From assembly GCA_010909165.1 (NCBI GenBank), contig MU008187.1, positions 1-61,020 of the forward strand: DNA of 61,020 nucleotides, written 5' to 3'. The translations under genes were made by a program, and so were the position numbers. The notes beneath the pieces are model-generated. The model searched no databases. It saw only the letters and a list, made by a program, of their open reading frames with translations, and was not told the origin of the DNA. Shown piece after piece: positions 1 to 11,731 of this stretch (its first letter is position 1; each line of letters opens with the position of its first letter). The DNA comes from Anthoceros angustus (lineage: Eukaryota > Streptophyta > Anthocerotopsida > Anthocerotales > Anthocerotaceae).

Positions 1-470
1 GAGGAAAGAGGACGGCCCTCCGAAATTCCGCAGAGATCCTCGACATGATGGACGGAGGAGTGAAGGCCCATGCCAAGAATGGCGGAAAATGAGTAGCATC
101 AAGGAGTCAAGTGGAGGCTCTTGCAAGATTGGGTTGGTGAATTACCAAAGAACTTTATTTCAAAGACCAACTTCCTCCGCTTTTGTGGAAGATTTCAATG
201 GGAGCTGCCGATTGGGGCACCATCATGTATGAGGCCTACATCCACCACCGGAGAAGCTCCTCAAGCCAAATGGATGAGGAAGGCCAAGGCCTACCTTAGC
301 ACCTATTTGGTGCATTTGTGGGAAACGGAGGGACTTCTCACAAGCAAGGAGTTGGAAGATGCGGCATCCTTCGAGATAATTCATCTCCAAAGCTTGGAAA
401 GGCCTTTGCCTTTGCATTGAGGAAGAAGGGAGGTCGACTCCACAAGCATGCTAGAGCAAGGGCGAGGATG
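1..470 (+). pseudogene. Retroelement gag/ORF1-like fragment, truncated by the window edge
   Basis: This stretch is clearly similar by eye to 43,690-44,030, where the same reading frame lies downstream of an intact gag-like start. Both contain the block that can be read as TIMYEAYIHHREKLLKP followed by LSTYLVHLWE, but here the block is spread over more than one frame and the upstream part has stops. The longest open piece is 99 codons (121-420). The family resembles the ORF1/gag-associated proteins of plant Ty3/gypsy elements; that assignment rests on context (adjacent gypsy LTR and integrase sequence), not on a diagnostic motif. No promoter or start is visible because the left side is outside the window. 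Confidence 0.5.
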
Positions 471-3400
471 TAGAGGCAACAAGGTTGCCGGAGTGGGAAG
501 CTTTTCCACAAGAGCAAGGGGAGGAGAGGAACAGAACCGCCGAGGAAGGCCGAATGGTAGTCTATGAGAGGAGGACTACCAGAGGGGTGATCCCCAAGGG
601 TGGGGGGAGTCCCACCATCTCATTTGTGCCTAGAGAGAGGCACTGTGACATCACTCCTTAAGAGAAAACAAGTAGGGTTTGCAGAGCGAAGGATAAAACA
701 AGGAAAAAGGAGGAATAAGCACTGCAGATCGACTCCCGAGTATACTCCGACCTGGATGGGCAACGACTCGACCTACGGTAAAGCACGGACCACGTAACGG
801 ATAAGTCCGACTCACCCAGTCCAAGGTGATAAGTACGCCGGAAAGTAACTTAGAAGTGAGCCGTGAGGACGGACTAGGCGGCGCCACGTGGAGCCCCGAG
901 TGGAGGTGCATGCCGCCAGACCGTAGCCCCGCCAAGGGCGCAGGTGTATTCACGCCCGGCGGGCGGCGTAAGGCCAGTAAGGCCGAGTGAAGGTCGACAA
1001 GCCATGCACTGCCACGGTGGAAGAGGCGCCTTCCGCCCAGTTACTCAAGGCGCTCAAGGGGAAGGTCTCACGGCACCGAGACACCGCAGCTGCGCCGCAA
1101 CCCGCTCGGGCGCTATCTCTTGAGCGCCCAAAGACCTCTCGAGCTCACGCCGGGTTGGAGAGCGAACGCGCGAGGAGGGCGATCGCCGCTGAACTCCGCC
1201 GCGCCACAAGGAGAGAAGGCGATGGCACCCAAAAGCTCCGAAGTTTGGGAGCCATGGAACCTCGTGGAGCGCAACATTGTGACCCGGCGCTATCCGGACT
1301 TTGGGCCCGGGCCGGAGGAAGCGGAGAATTGAGGAGGAGTGGCACCGGATGCGCTGACGGTCCGACGCTCGACGGTCACCGTCCGGAGTTCGCCCAAGAT
1401 GTGGCGGTCAACAAGGAGGTGCGGTCCAAGAACCTCCGGAGGACCCGAGGCGATGGACCTTGAGGTCCCGAGGGCGGCCTACAACCGCCCAAAGGAGGAA
1501 GAAGGGGAGTGGTGCCGAGCCCCTCAAGGCGGGGGAAGATAGGGCCGCACAGCGATGCCGAGGCTCGACGCAGAGGACCACCAACGGTCGATATCCGACC
1601 CATGACAATGAGTAAGGGCGGTAGCCCGATCATTGTCCATTGAACTCGCCACCAAGGTGGATCACCTTGGTGATAACTCGCTGGTATTCTCGCGCTACTG
1701 GGGAAGAGGGCGACTGGGAAGGATTATCTTCGGCTTAGCGAGGCCCGCAAGCTCGGACCGAGAAGCCTCGCCATCTGGGCCGCCCCCATACCCGATCCAT
1801 GTATGGGGACATTTCGAGCTCTCAAGGAGGGAGAGCTTGAGCGGCGCCCGGAAAGGACTGAGGCCCCGGAAGTGGAGCGCAAGGGCGCCCGAGGTGGGAG
1901 GCCGACTCAAGGCCAAACGGACCCGGAGGAGGACGATCGAGGGAATTCGACTCCATACTGAACGGACCCCTCACCACCTGTGGAAGTATGGGAGGAAATC
2001 CGCCTCCTCCCGGTGCCCCAACCGAGCATAAGCAGAGGCCCCGACCCCAGCCGCCACCACACAACCACACCGGAGCTCTGACCGTGAGGGAACCAAGAGA
2101 CGCAAGAGGCCACCAACGCTGCACCTCGGGACGGTGCCAAGATTCACCCCCGCCTACCTGAGTGGCAAGAAGGAGGAAGGTAAGGAGGGCGAAGGACGCC
2201 GCCTGGAGCAGGAGGACACCGCAGCACCGCACTGAGCCGGGTCCCTCCGGCTGTGAAGGGGCAAAAGGGCTTGCTCCCGACTCTCACCTCCTCCGAGCCC
2301 TGTGAGAAAAAGGGCGAGAAGGAGCTCGCGCCAAAAGGGCCAAGGAGGGTGAAGCTCCGAGTCAAAGACTCGTGACCTAAGGGTCCCGATTAGGTCCGAG
2401 AACCCCGACTTACTCGACATGCGATGGAGGTCCCCGGATCTGAAATGCCGGCCCCACTACGGACTTTGTGGGAGCCTCACAAGCGGCCGTGGAAGAAACA
2501 CGGCGTCCTGCCACCATGGATTTGATGCTTTGGGGTCTCATGGATGGCCGAGAAGACCTGTGGAGGTAGAAGCCACCCGAGGCGCATGGTACTCCTCCGT
2601 GAGCAGCTGAGGGGCCCAGGAGGCAGAAGGAAGGCCAAGCTCGGCCGATTGAGGAAGGGAACGCCGGAGGCCGAGAGGGAAGTCCGTCCATCCGCAAGGA
2701 CCGACAAATTCCTTCACCGAGGAGCATGCAGCTAAGGAGGCCCAAGCGCCGAGGACCTCGCAGCAGAGGGGTAGCGCAGGAAGCGGAAGAGGCCCGGGCG
2801 AGCGGAGCGGGCGCGAGGCGGAGGCCGACCAGACCAGAGCTGCCGAGAGGCCTGTGAAGGTGGCCAAGGAGGCGGAAGCGCAAGGCCGATCGCGATCACT
2901 ATCGGCGTGATCGAACCGTGGAGGAGGCGGCCGTAGAGCCACGGCCAATCAAGGCCGAGCAGCAAGAAGAGAGCAAGCACGACGAGCTGCAGAACACCGG
3001 AGGCCAAGACCGGAAATCGGGGACCTCGCACTGCAGGAGGTAGAAGGGAGGCGGCAGGAGCCGGAGGACAAGAAGGACACCTTGGAGTTACAACCCAAGA
3101 CGCTTGAGCAAGGGGTTCTCAACGAGAGAATCCAAGACTTCGAGGAGATAGAGCGCCCACTCAAGATGGAGCAGAGGTGAGCAAGCGCGACCACCAGCCT
3201 GTGAAGTTCGCAGGAGATGGAGGATCTCCGACTCACCGGAGGTGGAGCAAAGAACAGGTGAGATGGAAGACCGCAAGGAGACTTGAGTCAGCCAAACTAC
3301 CATTGAGAGGAATGGTAGTCAGACATGGTCGCGAACGCGAACGGAAATAGAGCGGCCCGCCTGGCTGACGGAGGCGCGATGGAACAGGAGCAGGACGCCG

Positions 3401-4100
3401 AGATGGAGAAGGGCCTGGCAAAGCCCGCAGCCGCAGAGTTGCCCGACCGTCTGGAGAGGAGATGGCGAGTTAATGTAATGGACAAGAGGCGAGAGCACCG
3501 GAAGCGCATAAGCCGGGTCCATTGAGGGCGGAACGTTATGGCCGGGCAAGCCGGCAGCTGAAGCGAAGGGAGTTGGAGTGTGGAGCAACATGCCATGAGG
3601 TGACCGAGGCGCCTGCACCCGGAAGTGCGCCCATATCAAACTCGGGAGGTGGTCCAAGTCGGGCAAAGACGCTCCCCGAGCACCTATGGCAAGGGAGTAC
3701 GGTGCTCCGCACACGTGGAAGAGGCAATCCAACAAGTGGATTGACTTTGCCTATTACCACGCCCGAGCTCCTGGCAGAGGCCTCCTCACCACAGAATAGA
3801 CGGACCCCGGAAGGCCTGAGGGGAAGAAGGGCATGGACAAAGACAGGGACTCTAGGGGCCCTGCTTGAGACGACACTGGGGAGAAGAGCCTCAAGAGGAG
3901 CGACGCAACGGACCCTGTGGTAAGTTCACCGCAACCCGCCTGGAGAAGGGAGGTGACGGCCCGAAAGGGGCGTATGAGGGAGCCAACCCACCCAAGACAA
4001 GGGTCGGGAGGAGGACCCAGCAAGACGAGGTCCAGATAAGGGGTCCGGAGCTTGGGACCGGACCAGAAGTTCGACCCCGAGGTCCGAACCCGAGACGAGG
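471..4100 (+). other. Decayed internal region of a gypsy-like element, no intact gene
   Basis: The plus strand is rich in G and A, giving short open pieces rich in Glu, Arg, Lys and Gly, all broken every 60-160 codons. From about 2,600 to 3,900 they read like a charged coiled coil (for example NERIQDFEEIERPLKMEQR near 3,120-3,178), comparable in character to the coiled-coil frame at 5.15-6.57 kb. The segment 600-645 recurs at 7,826-7,870, linking this region to the second coiled-coil copy. I see no RT, protease or integrase motif. The minus-strand open frames here are composition artefacts. Confidence 0.4.
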
Positions 4101-5063
4101 CCGACCCACCGACCTGACTCAGAAATAAGCCGACTGGAGTTCAGACCGAGTCGAGACCGACCTCGAGGTCCGACTCAAGAAGGAGGAGCCCCTTCGACTT
4201 ACGCTTAGGGGAGCAGAGTGGGGCCCCACCGAGGGGACCCACGGGAGGCTGTGGAGGATGACGTTGGTACCCGGCCGACCGCCACGAGCCCAACCCGGCT
4301 GTGATTCCGGGAGAGGAGGGGTCTACCGGATCATCCGATTGCGCGCCGCAACTGTGACGGGAGATTGGACCACCAATCCCAAGGAACCCGGACCTTCCCC
4401 CACCACGAAGGAGATAGGGGAGGAATAGGATGGTAGGCGGCCGATTAGGGTATCTTGGTGCCATCATTTCGAATAGAGTGTAATAAAGGCGCCTTGGGCG
4501 TAGTATAAGAGGTGGGGCTGCCACAGATAAATCATCTTTCTCTTGGTGTTGATGCGTTCTTGCAGACCTTTGTGTGTCTTCTTGCTAACGTGAGTCTGAG
4601 TCAGGCGAGCACGGCGGCTCGGAGAGATTGATCGGGGTCTGGTGGACCTAACGTGTTGTGGTGTGTGCGGGGGAGGTGGAGGGACCGTGCTCGTCGAGCC
4701 GCCCGGCCGAGCAGGCCGGGCGTGTGGCCGGAGGACTCGGGAGGCGTCTGAGCCGGACGGAGGCCAGTGAGCAGCGGAGGAGGTCGGTGTAACCAGCGTC
4801 TTTCCTAAGGCGATAAGTGTAGTGTGAGTGGAGAGGAGACGGGGGGCGTGAGTGGACGTGAGCAAACGATGACAGGTCCTTAAGCGTTTGGCCATACGGG
4901 CTGTCGGTGATTTTGCGAGTAGTTAGATGTGAGCTAAATGTGTGCGTTGGGAACTAAAGTAAAGGCGAGAATCGCTGAAAGCAGCGCAGACTGTCATTCC
5001 CTTGAGCGGACTCCTTCCTACAACGACCACGGGATTATGCGCGCGGCTGGCCATCGGTGAAAG
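4100..5063 (+). promoter_or_regulatory. LTR-like promoter segment with TATA box and possible primer-binding site
   Basis: A TATA-like box, TATAAGAGG, lies at 4,504-4,512. It resembles the box CTATAAGAGG of the LTR piece at 10,091-10,100. About 550 bases downstream, at 5,064, the sequence TGGCGCCCAGTGACTCTCC has the TGGCGCC start typical of plant LTR-retroelement primer-binding sites, and the coiled-coil reading frame begins after it. The order promoter, leader, TGGCGCC, gag-like frame is what a 5' LTR would give. I could not find a clean TG...CA boundary or a second copy, so the LTR call is tentative. Confidence 0.35.
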
Positions 5064-5094
5064 TGGCGCCCAGTGACTCTCCGGGGGAGGCAGC

Positions 5095-5230
5095 CCAAGG
5101 GTGGGCATCACCGGTAGGCAGTCACCTACCACGCAGTAGGTAGGCGGAACTCTGCAGTGAGGCAGACCCTACCGTGGGCAGCATCCTCGCGGTAGGCGCA
5201 AGCAACCCACGACGGTAGGGAAGGGAAGGA
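5095..5230. repeat. Degenerate array of CCTACC/GGTAGG palindromic motifs
   Basis: Repeated half-sites CCTACC, GGTAGG and CGGTAGG occur in both orientations (for example CACCTACCACGCAGTAGGTAGG and CCCTACCGTGGGC), interrupted by unrelated bases. The array lies immediately upstream of the coiled-coil reading frame, as do the arrays at 7,880-7,950 and 59,066-59,200. Confidence 0.6.
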
Positions 5231-6570
5231 GAAGCATGAGGCGCGGGCGGCGCCTAGGCCGCCACTACACCAGCTCGGAGGAAGGCGGATGGGGGCGGTG
5301 AGAGGACCCCCCCACCGCTGTGATGGTCAGGGAGAAATTTCCAGCAAGAAGGCGAGAGGGTGGAATTAGGACCCCTAGGAGAATTGCTGAGTGCTTGTGA
5401 GACACTCAGCCGTGTGAATTTGAAGGGGGCTAGGGAGCTAGCAGCCTCCTTGTGGGCAAGTCAGGAGGAAGTCAAGGCCCAAGAAATGACGGAGAGGAGA
5501 GCAGGGACTAAATGGCAATTGGAAGCCATGGAGTCCGACGAGAAGGCAGCCAAGCTGGAGAAGGTTGTGGAAAAACTCAGTGAGGATCTCGTGGACCCGA
5601 GGCGGAGAAGGTCCTAGAGGGAGGATCACGAGGAGGAGAGCCATTCGGGCAACAACCCAGGATTCATGGAGGAGGCGGAAGAGCATTTTGCCCGCTAGGC
5701 GGGAGAGAAAGGGCAAAAGCAGAGGCTCTCTAGGAAGGGAGAAGGTGGCGATCCAACAAATGGATGCACAAGAGCAGGTGATGGCTACCCAAGCCATCAA
5801 GATCCGGGACATGGAAGAGGAATTGCGAAGGACCCGGTTCAATTTGGAAGAGAAGCGCGCGGAGCTAAAGGCTCAAGATCAGCAGGTACAAGAGCTAGAG
5901 CGCGAGGGAAGTGAGTGGCAAGTGGAGAAGGAGACTTGCCAAGCAAATGGCTGAGCTGGAACAAAGGAGGTTCCAAGAGGAAGAGCACCACAAGAAGGTG
6001 GTGCACAGGATGCTGGTAGTGAGGAAAAGGAGATTTTGGGCAGATTACGCCCTTCAGGCAAGGATGGCCAACCAGCTGAAAGAAGCAAGGGAGGAGAATG
6101 TGACCCTCCATGTCAAGGTGGGAGAATTGACCACCGCTAGGGACGCCTACAAGGGTAGGTGTGAGGATGGAGAGTGGCCACGGAGTTGATGATCTCTCCG
6201 GCGTTATCATAGCTTAGGGGCTCACCTCCATAATAGGATTTTGAAGGCCAACAATGAGGTGCTACGGTTGGCCAAGAGGAGGACAATAGGTCCTCATGAT
6301 GATGGCAGGAAGGGCTGCGGCAAGTGCAGGCCTCGACTTTGATGAGGCTACAAGTGACATGGACTCAGGAATGGGAGTCGGAAGGTGGAGAGGCGGCGAG
6401 GCGAAGGATGGCGTGAGGAGCAAGGAGGAGGCCCGCCTCCCGGTCACAAGGTTCGATTATGCAGGACACGATACAGGAAATCAGCCTCTCGATGTTGTTT
6501 ATCGCGTGGCCAACTGCTGGTCTAGCAAGAAACAAGAACAGTTCTTTCGCTACGTAGGTTTAGTATCGTG
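5230..6570 (+). pseudogene. Coiled-coil gag-like reading frame, copy 1
   Basis: Three overlapping open pieces in different frames (5,360-5,617, 5,565-5,954 and 5,911-6,189) join into one highly charged protein. It contains KWQLEAMESDEKAAKLEKVV, then a long heptad-like helix with MATQAIKIRDMEEELRR and AELEQRRFQEEEHHKKVV, and ends near GELTTARDAYKGRCEDGEWP. Glu, Gln, Lys and Leu dominate, as expected for a coiled coil. No zinc knuckle or enzyme motif is present. The frame is repeated at 8.15-9.15 kb. Position after an LTR-like promoter and TGGCGCC site suggests a gag-region product of a gypsy element. Frameshifts near 5,600 and 5,950 make it a pseudogene. Confidence 0.55.
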
Positions 6571-7815
6571 TTAACAAACCGCTATGAAGTGGTGTGGTGT
6601 CGCTTTGTAATTGGGCATAACATTTCCACATGTAAATTCAAGTGATAATCAAGACTCTCTCGTGCGGATCAATCATAAGCATTCAAGTCATCTACCTATC
6701 TCGGATCTCTCGACTGGACCGCTTCTCCACCGGATGATGACGGTAGATGTGATGTTAATGATTTCGGACAAGATGAGATAGAAACTAAAAGGTCAAAACA
6801 AGGGAGTAATTTGAGGAACAAGCAAAGGAGGACGGGTTAACAACATTATGAATAAGGGCCGGCCATAGCTGATCACATGCCCGTGAAATTTCTTGAGGTC
6901 TCGCAACATGCACTGGCATGGTGGCAGAGCCTTCTTACACTTATACCACACAGAGAGGAGGATCAAGCCCAAAGTCACAATCTTGGTATTCGCCAACGCA
7001 CGTCGTGAAAACGCTAAGGTGCACCGGAGTTTGCTTTCCAAATCATAGCAAATGGGAGTTGTCTATGTGAAGAGGTTGGCTTATCTCTAGAAGGCGGCAT
7101 TTCATCACTTTGGAGCGTGGCGCTAGATGTAAGCTCCTCGAAGGACCGCCCATCCTCAAAGAATCATGCCTGCTTCGCCAAGAACTCTTCCTCTTCAAAG
7201 TAGCCTCAAGGGTAGGCGTCCTCTTCCACACGGCCCTTCACCTAAACATGCTTGAAATCAAGCTAAGAAGGAGGAGGACAAGGGTTTGTCCCAGGGTCGA
7301 CAGCCATGGCACCAAGATCTCTTAGGTGCTGCGCCGTCTGAAAGTGAGGGAGGGAGACATACAAATCGCTGAGCACAGTCGAAATACGCAGAAGAAAGAA
7401 CAAACAGCCGAATGGTAGCCAATTATGAGCGCCGGTTTTCATGGGAGGGTAAAGGCATAAGATAGGGGACCAAGAGACGTGAATAAGGAATTGTACAAAC
7501 ACACACACACAAGCTCATTATGATGAAGAGTACAAAACCGAAACCCAAGGTATCACAACAAGTGGGAGGTAGAAGGAGAGCTTCATCCCCTAGGGTTTAG
7601 AGGTTTACAGCTTATATTTAGTGATAAGACAGATAAGCTATACAGATATAAATGTATATAGTTGTTAAGAAACAGTCGAAATAAAAGTGCACAATTTGTG
7701 TTGTTTAAAAACTAACTTACCGTTAATTAGTTCAATGTATATTTTGATAAGAAACAATCTTCTTTAATATGTAATTGTTTTAGTGCAATTGGTCTACATA
7801 ACCCTTAAATAATGA
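6570..7815. other. Non-coding spacer, with a short AC microsatellite and an AT-rich insert
   Basis: I find no supported gene. A dinucleotide run (AC)7 lies at about 7,498-7,511, and 7,600-7,810 is markedly AT-rich compared with its flanks, which may be an inserted segment. Similarity to copy 2 resumes at about 7,820. Confidence 0.5.
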
Positions 7816-7817
7816 CA

Positions 7818-9150
7818 AATATGGTGGGAGTCCACCATCTCGCTTTGTGCCTAGCAGAGAGGCACCCCGCCACCTACCCTGAGGGGAGGCAACCCACCAA
7901 GAGGGTGGGACTCACCGTAGGAGTCACCCACCAGGTAGGCGACGCTGGGGAGAGCTCACCGCGAGGCACCCCGCCAGAGGGTGCACCACGGCAGGGGAAG
8001 GAAGGCAAAGAAGCGCTGCTGGGCGGCCTTAGGCCACCACTACCCGCGCTTGGAGGAAGGGCGGATGGGGCGACCGTGAGGGGACCCGCCGCGCTGATGG
8101 CCTCATGGAGCAAGGGAGCTGAGATTTCCAGCAAGGGCCAACAAAGTAATTTGGGCCCTTAGAGACTTGGCCGAGTGCTTGTGAAGCACTCACCATGTGG
8201 GATTTGAAGGGGCTAGGAGCTAGCTCCTTGTGGGCATGAGGAAGTCAAGGCCCAAGACATGGACGGAGAGGAAGGCAGGACTAAATGGCAATTGGAGGCC
8301 ATGGAGTCCGACGAGAAGGCAGCCAAGTTGAGAAGGTCAGAGAAGCTCCACGACCTTGTGGACCAACGCGCGGGAGAAGGTCCCGAGGGAAGGTTCAACA
8401 GAGGAGAGAGCCATTCGACAACCCAAAGGGACTCTGGAGGCGTATATGGAGGAGCATTTTGCCCAATTAGAGCAAGAAAGGGCAAACGAGGGAAGGGAGA
8501 AGGTGGCGGTCCAACAAATGGACGCAAGAGTGTGATGGCTACCCAAGCCATCAAATCCGGACATGAGAAGAATTGGGACAGACACTCGGAGGAGAAGCGA
8601 GCCGGAAAAGGCTCAAGACCTACTACAAGAGTTGGAGCGAAAAGGGTGCTGGCAGAGGAGAGGGAGAAGCTTGGCAATGGCCGAGCTGGAACAAAGGAGG
8701 TTCCAGAGGAGGAGCACCACAAGAAGGTGGCATGGATGCCGTAGTGAGGAAGGTTTTGGCGATTATGCCCTTCAAAAATTGGCCAACCAAAAAGAAGCAA
8801 GGGAGGAGAATGTGACCTCCATGTCAAGGTGGGAGAATTGACCACCGCATGAGAGACGCCTACAAGGGTAGGTGTGAGGATGGAGAGTGGCTCACGAGAT
8901 TGATGATCTCAAATGCATTACAGCTTGGGGCTCACCTCCATATAGGATTTTGAAGGCCAACAATGAGGTGCTGTTTTGGCCAAGAGGAGGACAATAGGTC
9001 CTCATGATGATGAAGGAGCCGCAGTGTAGCCGGAAGCCTCACTTTGACGAGGCTACAAGTGACATGGACTCCGAGGAACTGGGAGTCAAGGTGGAGAAGA
9101 GAGGCAGAGCGAGGGATGGCGTGAGGAGCAAGGAGGGGGACAGCCCGCCC
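7818..9150 (+). pseudogene. Coiled-coil gag-like reading frame, copy 2 (direct repeat of copy 1)
   Basis: The segment repeats the 5.2-6.45 kb region in the same orientation: the palindrome-rich leader, the GGCGGCCTTAGGCC-like stretch, KWQLEAMESDEKAAKL, MATQAIK and AELEQRRFQ all recur in the same order. It is shorter in several places through small deletions, and the frame shifts more often than in copy 1 (8,259-8,744, 8,563-8,841). The two copies could be two element remnants or a segmental duplication of about 1.3 kb with a period of about 2.7 kb. Confidence 0.55.
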
Positions 9151-9159
9151 GTGGGGTCA

Positions 9160-9645
9160 CCACCACCAGGTAGACCATCACCACGTAGTCCCGCCACCGT
9201 GGTAGACAATACGCCACGGTAGTCCGCTGACTACCGGGTGGGCAAGCAAGCGCGGGCTTGCCGGGAGCCGTGCGGAGGCCCGGGCCGTGAGGGAAGGAGC
9301 CGGGGGGCCTAGTGACACACCCCGCAGAATAGAAGAGGAGGTGGGGGAGACAATCCCACCGAGGAGACCAAGGACGGGACCACGAGGTAGGAGGAGGGGT
9401 GAGAAATTCCTCACCCCTGATAAGGGAAGAGCTGTGAGAAAGATGCCCAAGAAGTTAGACATCGCGATTGGGGAAAAAATGAAGAAATGCTCCATGATAG
9501 GTATGGACAAATCCAAACAGAGGAAAGGAGCAAGGATTCCACCCAAGAGACATCGCGAAGAAGAAGAGAAGAAGGAGAAGGATCGACTACCATGGGTAGT
9601 CACCCACCTTAGTCCGCCGACTAGCGGTAGGGTGCGATAAAGCGC
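9160..9645. repeat. Scattered GGTAG/CTACC palindromic motifs in decayed retroelement DNA
   Basis: Motifs such as CCGCCACCGTGGTAGAC, CGCCACGGTAG and GACTACCATGGGTAGTC occur at about 9,165-9,235 and 9,585-9,635. They are variants of the palindrome seen in the gypsy LTRs. A short charged open frame (9,287-9,640, 117 codons, Lys/Arg/Glu-rich) lies between them and has no recognisable domain. Confidence 0.45.
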
Positions 9646-9849
9646 CACCAAAGCGGGAGGGCGGGCGAGCGCTGAGGGGGGCGCGATTGCTGGAGGACCA
9701 GAGGAATCAGGGCGCCGCCCCGCGGAGATGGGGGAAGGGGCAAGATTGTACTTGCCCCACACATTGGGAAGATGACAAGGACTGGGAAGGGGCAAGAGCA
9801 AAAGGAGGGCGAGGGAGCCAATCCGCAATGAACGCGTCACTATCCCAGC

Positions 9850-10395
9850 AGAATGAAGACTAGATATGGTCAAAGACCATAAATGCTGAGTAGGAGAATA
9901 GAAAGGATAAGTGGTGTAGACTGACATCCTTTAAGGATGATCTTAGGTGAAGTTACTAGAATAGAATTTACCAAGGATCAGACAATGGACTTAGGTGCCA
10001 GGCATTAAATGCTGGCGGTAGGAAATAATAGAATATTGGAAAAGGTGACTGCAGTAGGGTCACCTAAGGGAGGTTGTATGTGGAAGCCTCCTATAAGAGG
10101 AGGAGGATTTCACAAAGTAAAGTATCACGCGTCTTCGCCCATACTCATGAGTCCTTTGCCCTTGTAAAGGAATTTCGTGCAGTGTGAGCCAAGTCGGTGA
10201 GAGGAAGTCGCGGTGGTCGGAGTGCTTGGTGGAGGACTCACTTGCAAGCGCCTAAGCAGTTGCTCCCTTGTGAATGGTTGCTGTGAAATTGCTTTGCTTT
10301 GGGTGTGTGGCAATGCTTAGGGAACTCTCGGCTTGAGGGTAGACTACAGGGAAAGACTCCCTGGAGGTTCTCGCTGTTTGGTGTCAAACTCATAG
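9850..10395 (+). mobile_element. Gypsy LTR fragment, plus orientation (U3 end to R/U5)
   Basis: This stretch is the reverse complement of 16,910-17,300 and is related to the LTRs at 45.6-46.9 and 54.8-56.1 kb read on their minus strand. It contains the TATA-like box CTATAAGAGG at 10,091-10,100 and the downstream conserved blocks up to CAAACTCATAGTAACC at about 10,381-10,396. The LTR then breaks off and copia RNase H sequence begins. Confidence 0.6.
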
Positions 10396-10903
10396 TAACC
10401 GGTGCAATGTTGGGTCGGACAAACACACTGGACAGGAGTTAAGAGAGTCGTTAGGTACTTGAAAGGAACATCAAACATAGGGATCAAGTTCAGACACATT
10501 CCCCGTACACTTTGGGCTGGATGTATGCGACTCACTGCAGGAGATGTTGATACCACGAAGATCGGCCGTGGTACGTCGTTATGGTTGCGGGTGATTCTTT
10601 GGTCCGAGAAACAACCCACCGTTATACATCAAAGAGTGATCTGAGTACTTCTTCTGACCACGGCCAGATTGCTTGGTGCAAATTGATGTCCAAGGAACTA
10701 GGTGCCACTTCCAACGCACTACGATAAAACGGACAACGTGGATCAATGAACTTGGCTAAAAATCCCGTATTCCATTCTCGCACAAAACACGTGGAGGTGG
10801 AGTATCACTTCATCAGGGACCTCATCAAGTCTGGTCAAATCATGCTGGAATGTATACCAACCGCAGAGAATCCAGCAGATGTCCTAGCCTAACAGCTAGG
10901 TGC
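10396..10903 (+). pseudogene. Ty1/copia RNase H C-terminal remnant
   Basis: Translated pieces match the end of a copia pol: HWTGVKRVVRYLKGTSNIGI at about 10,422-10,481, a damaged stretch corresponding to the GDVDT...GY block, then NLAKNPVFHSRTKHVEVEYH and IRDLIKSGQI...TAENPADVL up to about 10,889. In copia RNase H these correspond to the region ending with the conserved ADxLTK motif. Frameshifts and stop codons, including one right after ADVLA, show it is dead. It starts at a truncated LTR and ends at another LTR end (10,906), so it was caught between two rearranged gypsy LTR pieces. Confidence 0.75.
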
Positions 10904-10905
10904 AG

Positions 10906-11330
10906 TGTGGTAGGGAAAACCCCGGGTCTTCCGAGATTCTCCCACTCTAGCGGCCACACTTATCCCACTGTCACTTCGTACATTGGGTTTCGTCCCATGA
11001 GACTTGTGTGAAAGTTCGAGGTCTTGTGATGACCGGTCGCTACCTGCAGTGACACACTTCTCAGCCTTCTAAACAAGCAAGGCGCCCTCTACTCTCCCTA
11101 TTACAGCAGCTGCCCCACTGGCACTGCTCCGAAAAATCACCAATCCTCGACCTACAACGACACACACTGTGTCCCGCCTTAGCGTGAGGAGCCTATCACG
11201 AGGCGCCTGTGGACCCCAGTCCACACCGCAACTGTCCCTACTTCTAAGACCACTCTTCTCCACTGTGGGCCCCAAAGCCTTAGCTAGATTCCTCAACCTT
11301 CCAAGAGCAAAATCCTTGATCCATTATTAC
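10906..11330 (-). mobile_element. Gypsy LTR terminal (U5-end) fragment, minus orientation
   Basis: On the plus strand the segment begins TGTGGTAGGGAAAACCCCGG. It runs on with blocks shared with 16,368, 45,558 and 54,762 (GGCCACACTTATCCCACT, TTTCGTCCCATGAGACT, TTCTCAGCCTTCTAAACAAG). Read on the minus strand, this is the 3' terminus of the LTR, ending ...CCACA. Similarity fades after about 11,330, well short of the TATA region. Confidence 0.65.
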
Positions 11331-11660
11331 AAAGTTGCAAAATTTCAAGCCAAACGAGCACACCTTAGGGTGAGGTATATACAGATACTTGATAGCATCA
11401 AAATCACTGGGACAAACATTTCACCCAGATTCCTCTTTCAACAATCATTGAGTGCATCCGTTGCAAAAGCAAAGTCTCCATCGCAGCATCATCCACCCCA
11501 TCCCTACACCAATGCTCACAGACTCATCGCTTCTAACTAAAGCAACAAGAGCGGGACAAGAATCGAGGCCCTCTCAACAATAGCCTAAGTGCCTTGCGCT
11601 TCTATCTCTTCACGCCCTACCAAAGATGCGAATCGAATTACACCCCGCTATCGGAGCATA

Positions 11661-11731
11661 AGAATTGCAGCATCGACCATAGAATTGCAGATCAAGACCA
11701 TAGAATTGCGGCATCAGACCATAGAATTGCA
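11661..11731. repeat. 20-21 bp tandem repeat, four units
   Basis: The core AGAATTGC(A/G) recurs at 11,661, 11,681, 11,702 and 11,723, with the linker resembling GCATC(A)GACCAT. Units differ by one or two bases. Confidence 0.8.

Noticed and set aside
1822-2948. Minus-strand frames of 130-160 codons opposite purine-rich DNA
   Set aside because: They are rich in Leu, Pro, Ser and Arg as expected from the complement of a coding-like purine-rich strand, and show no domain.
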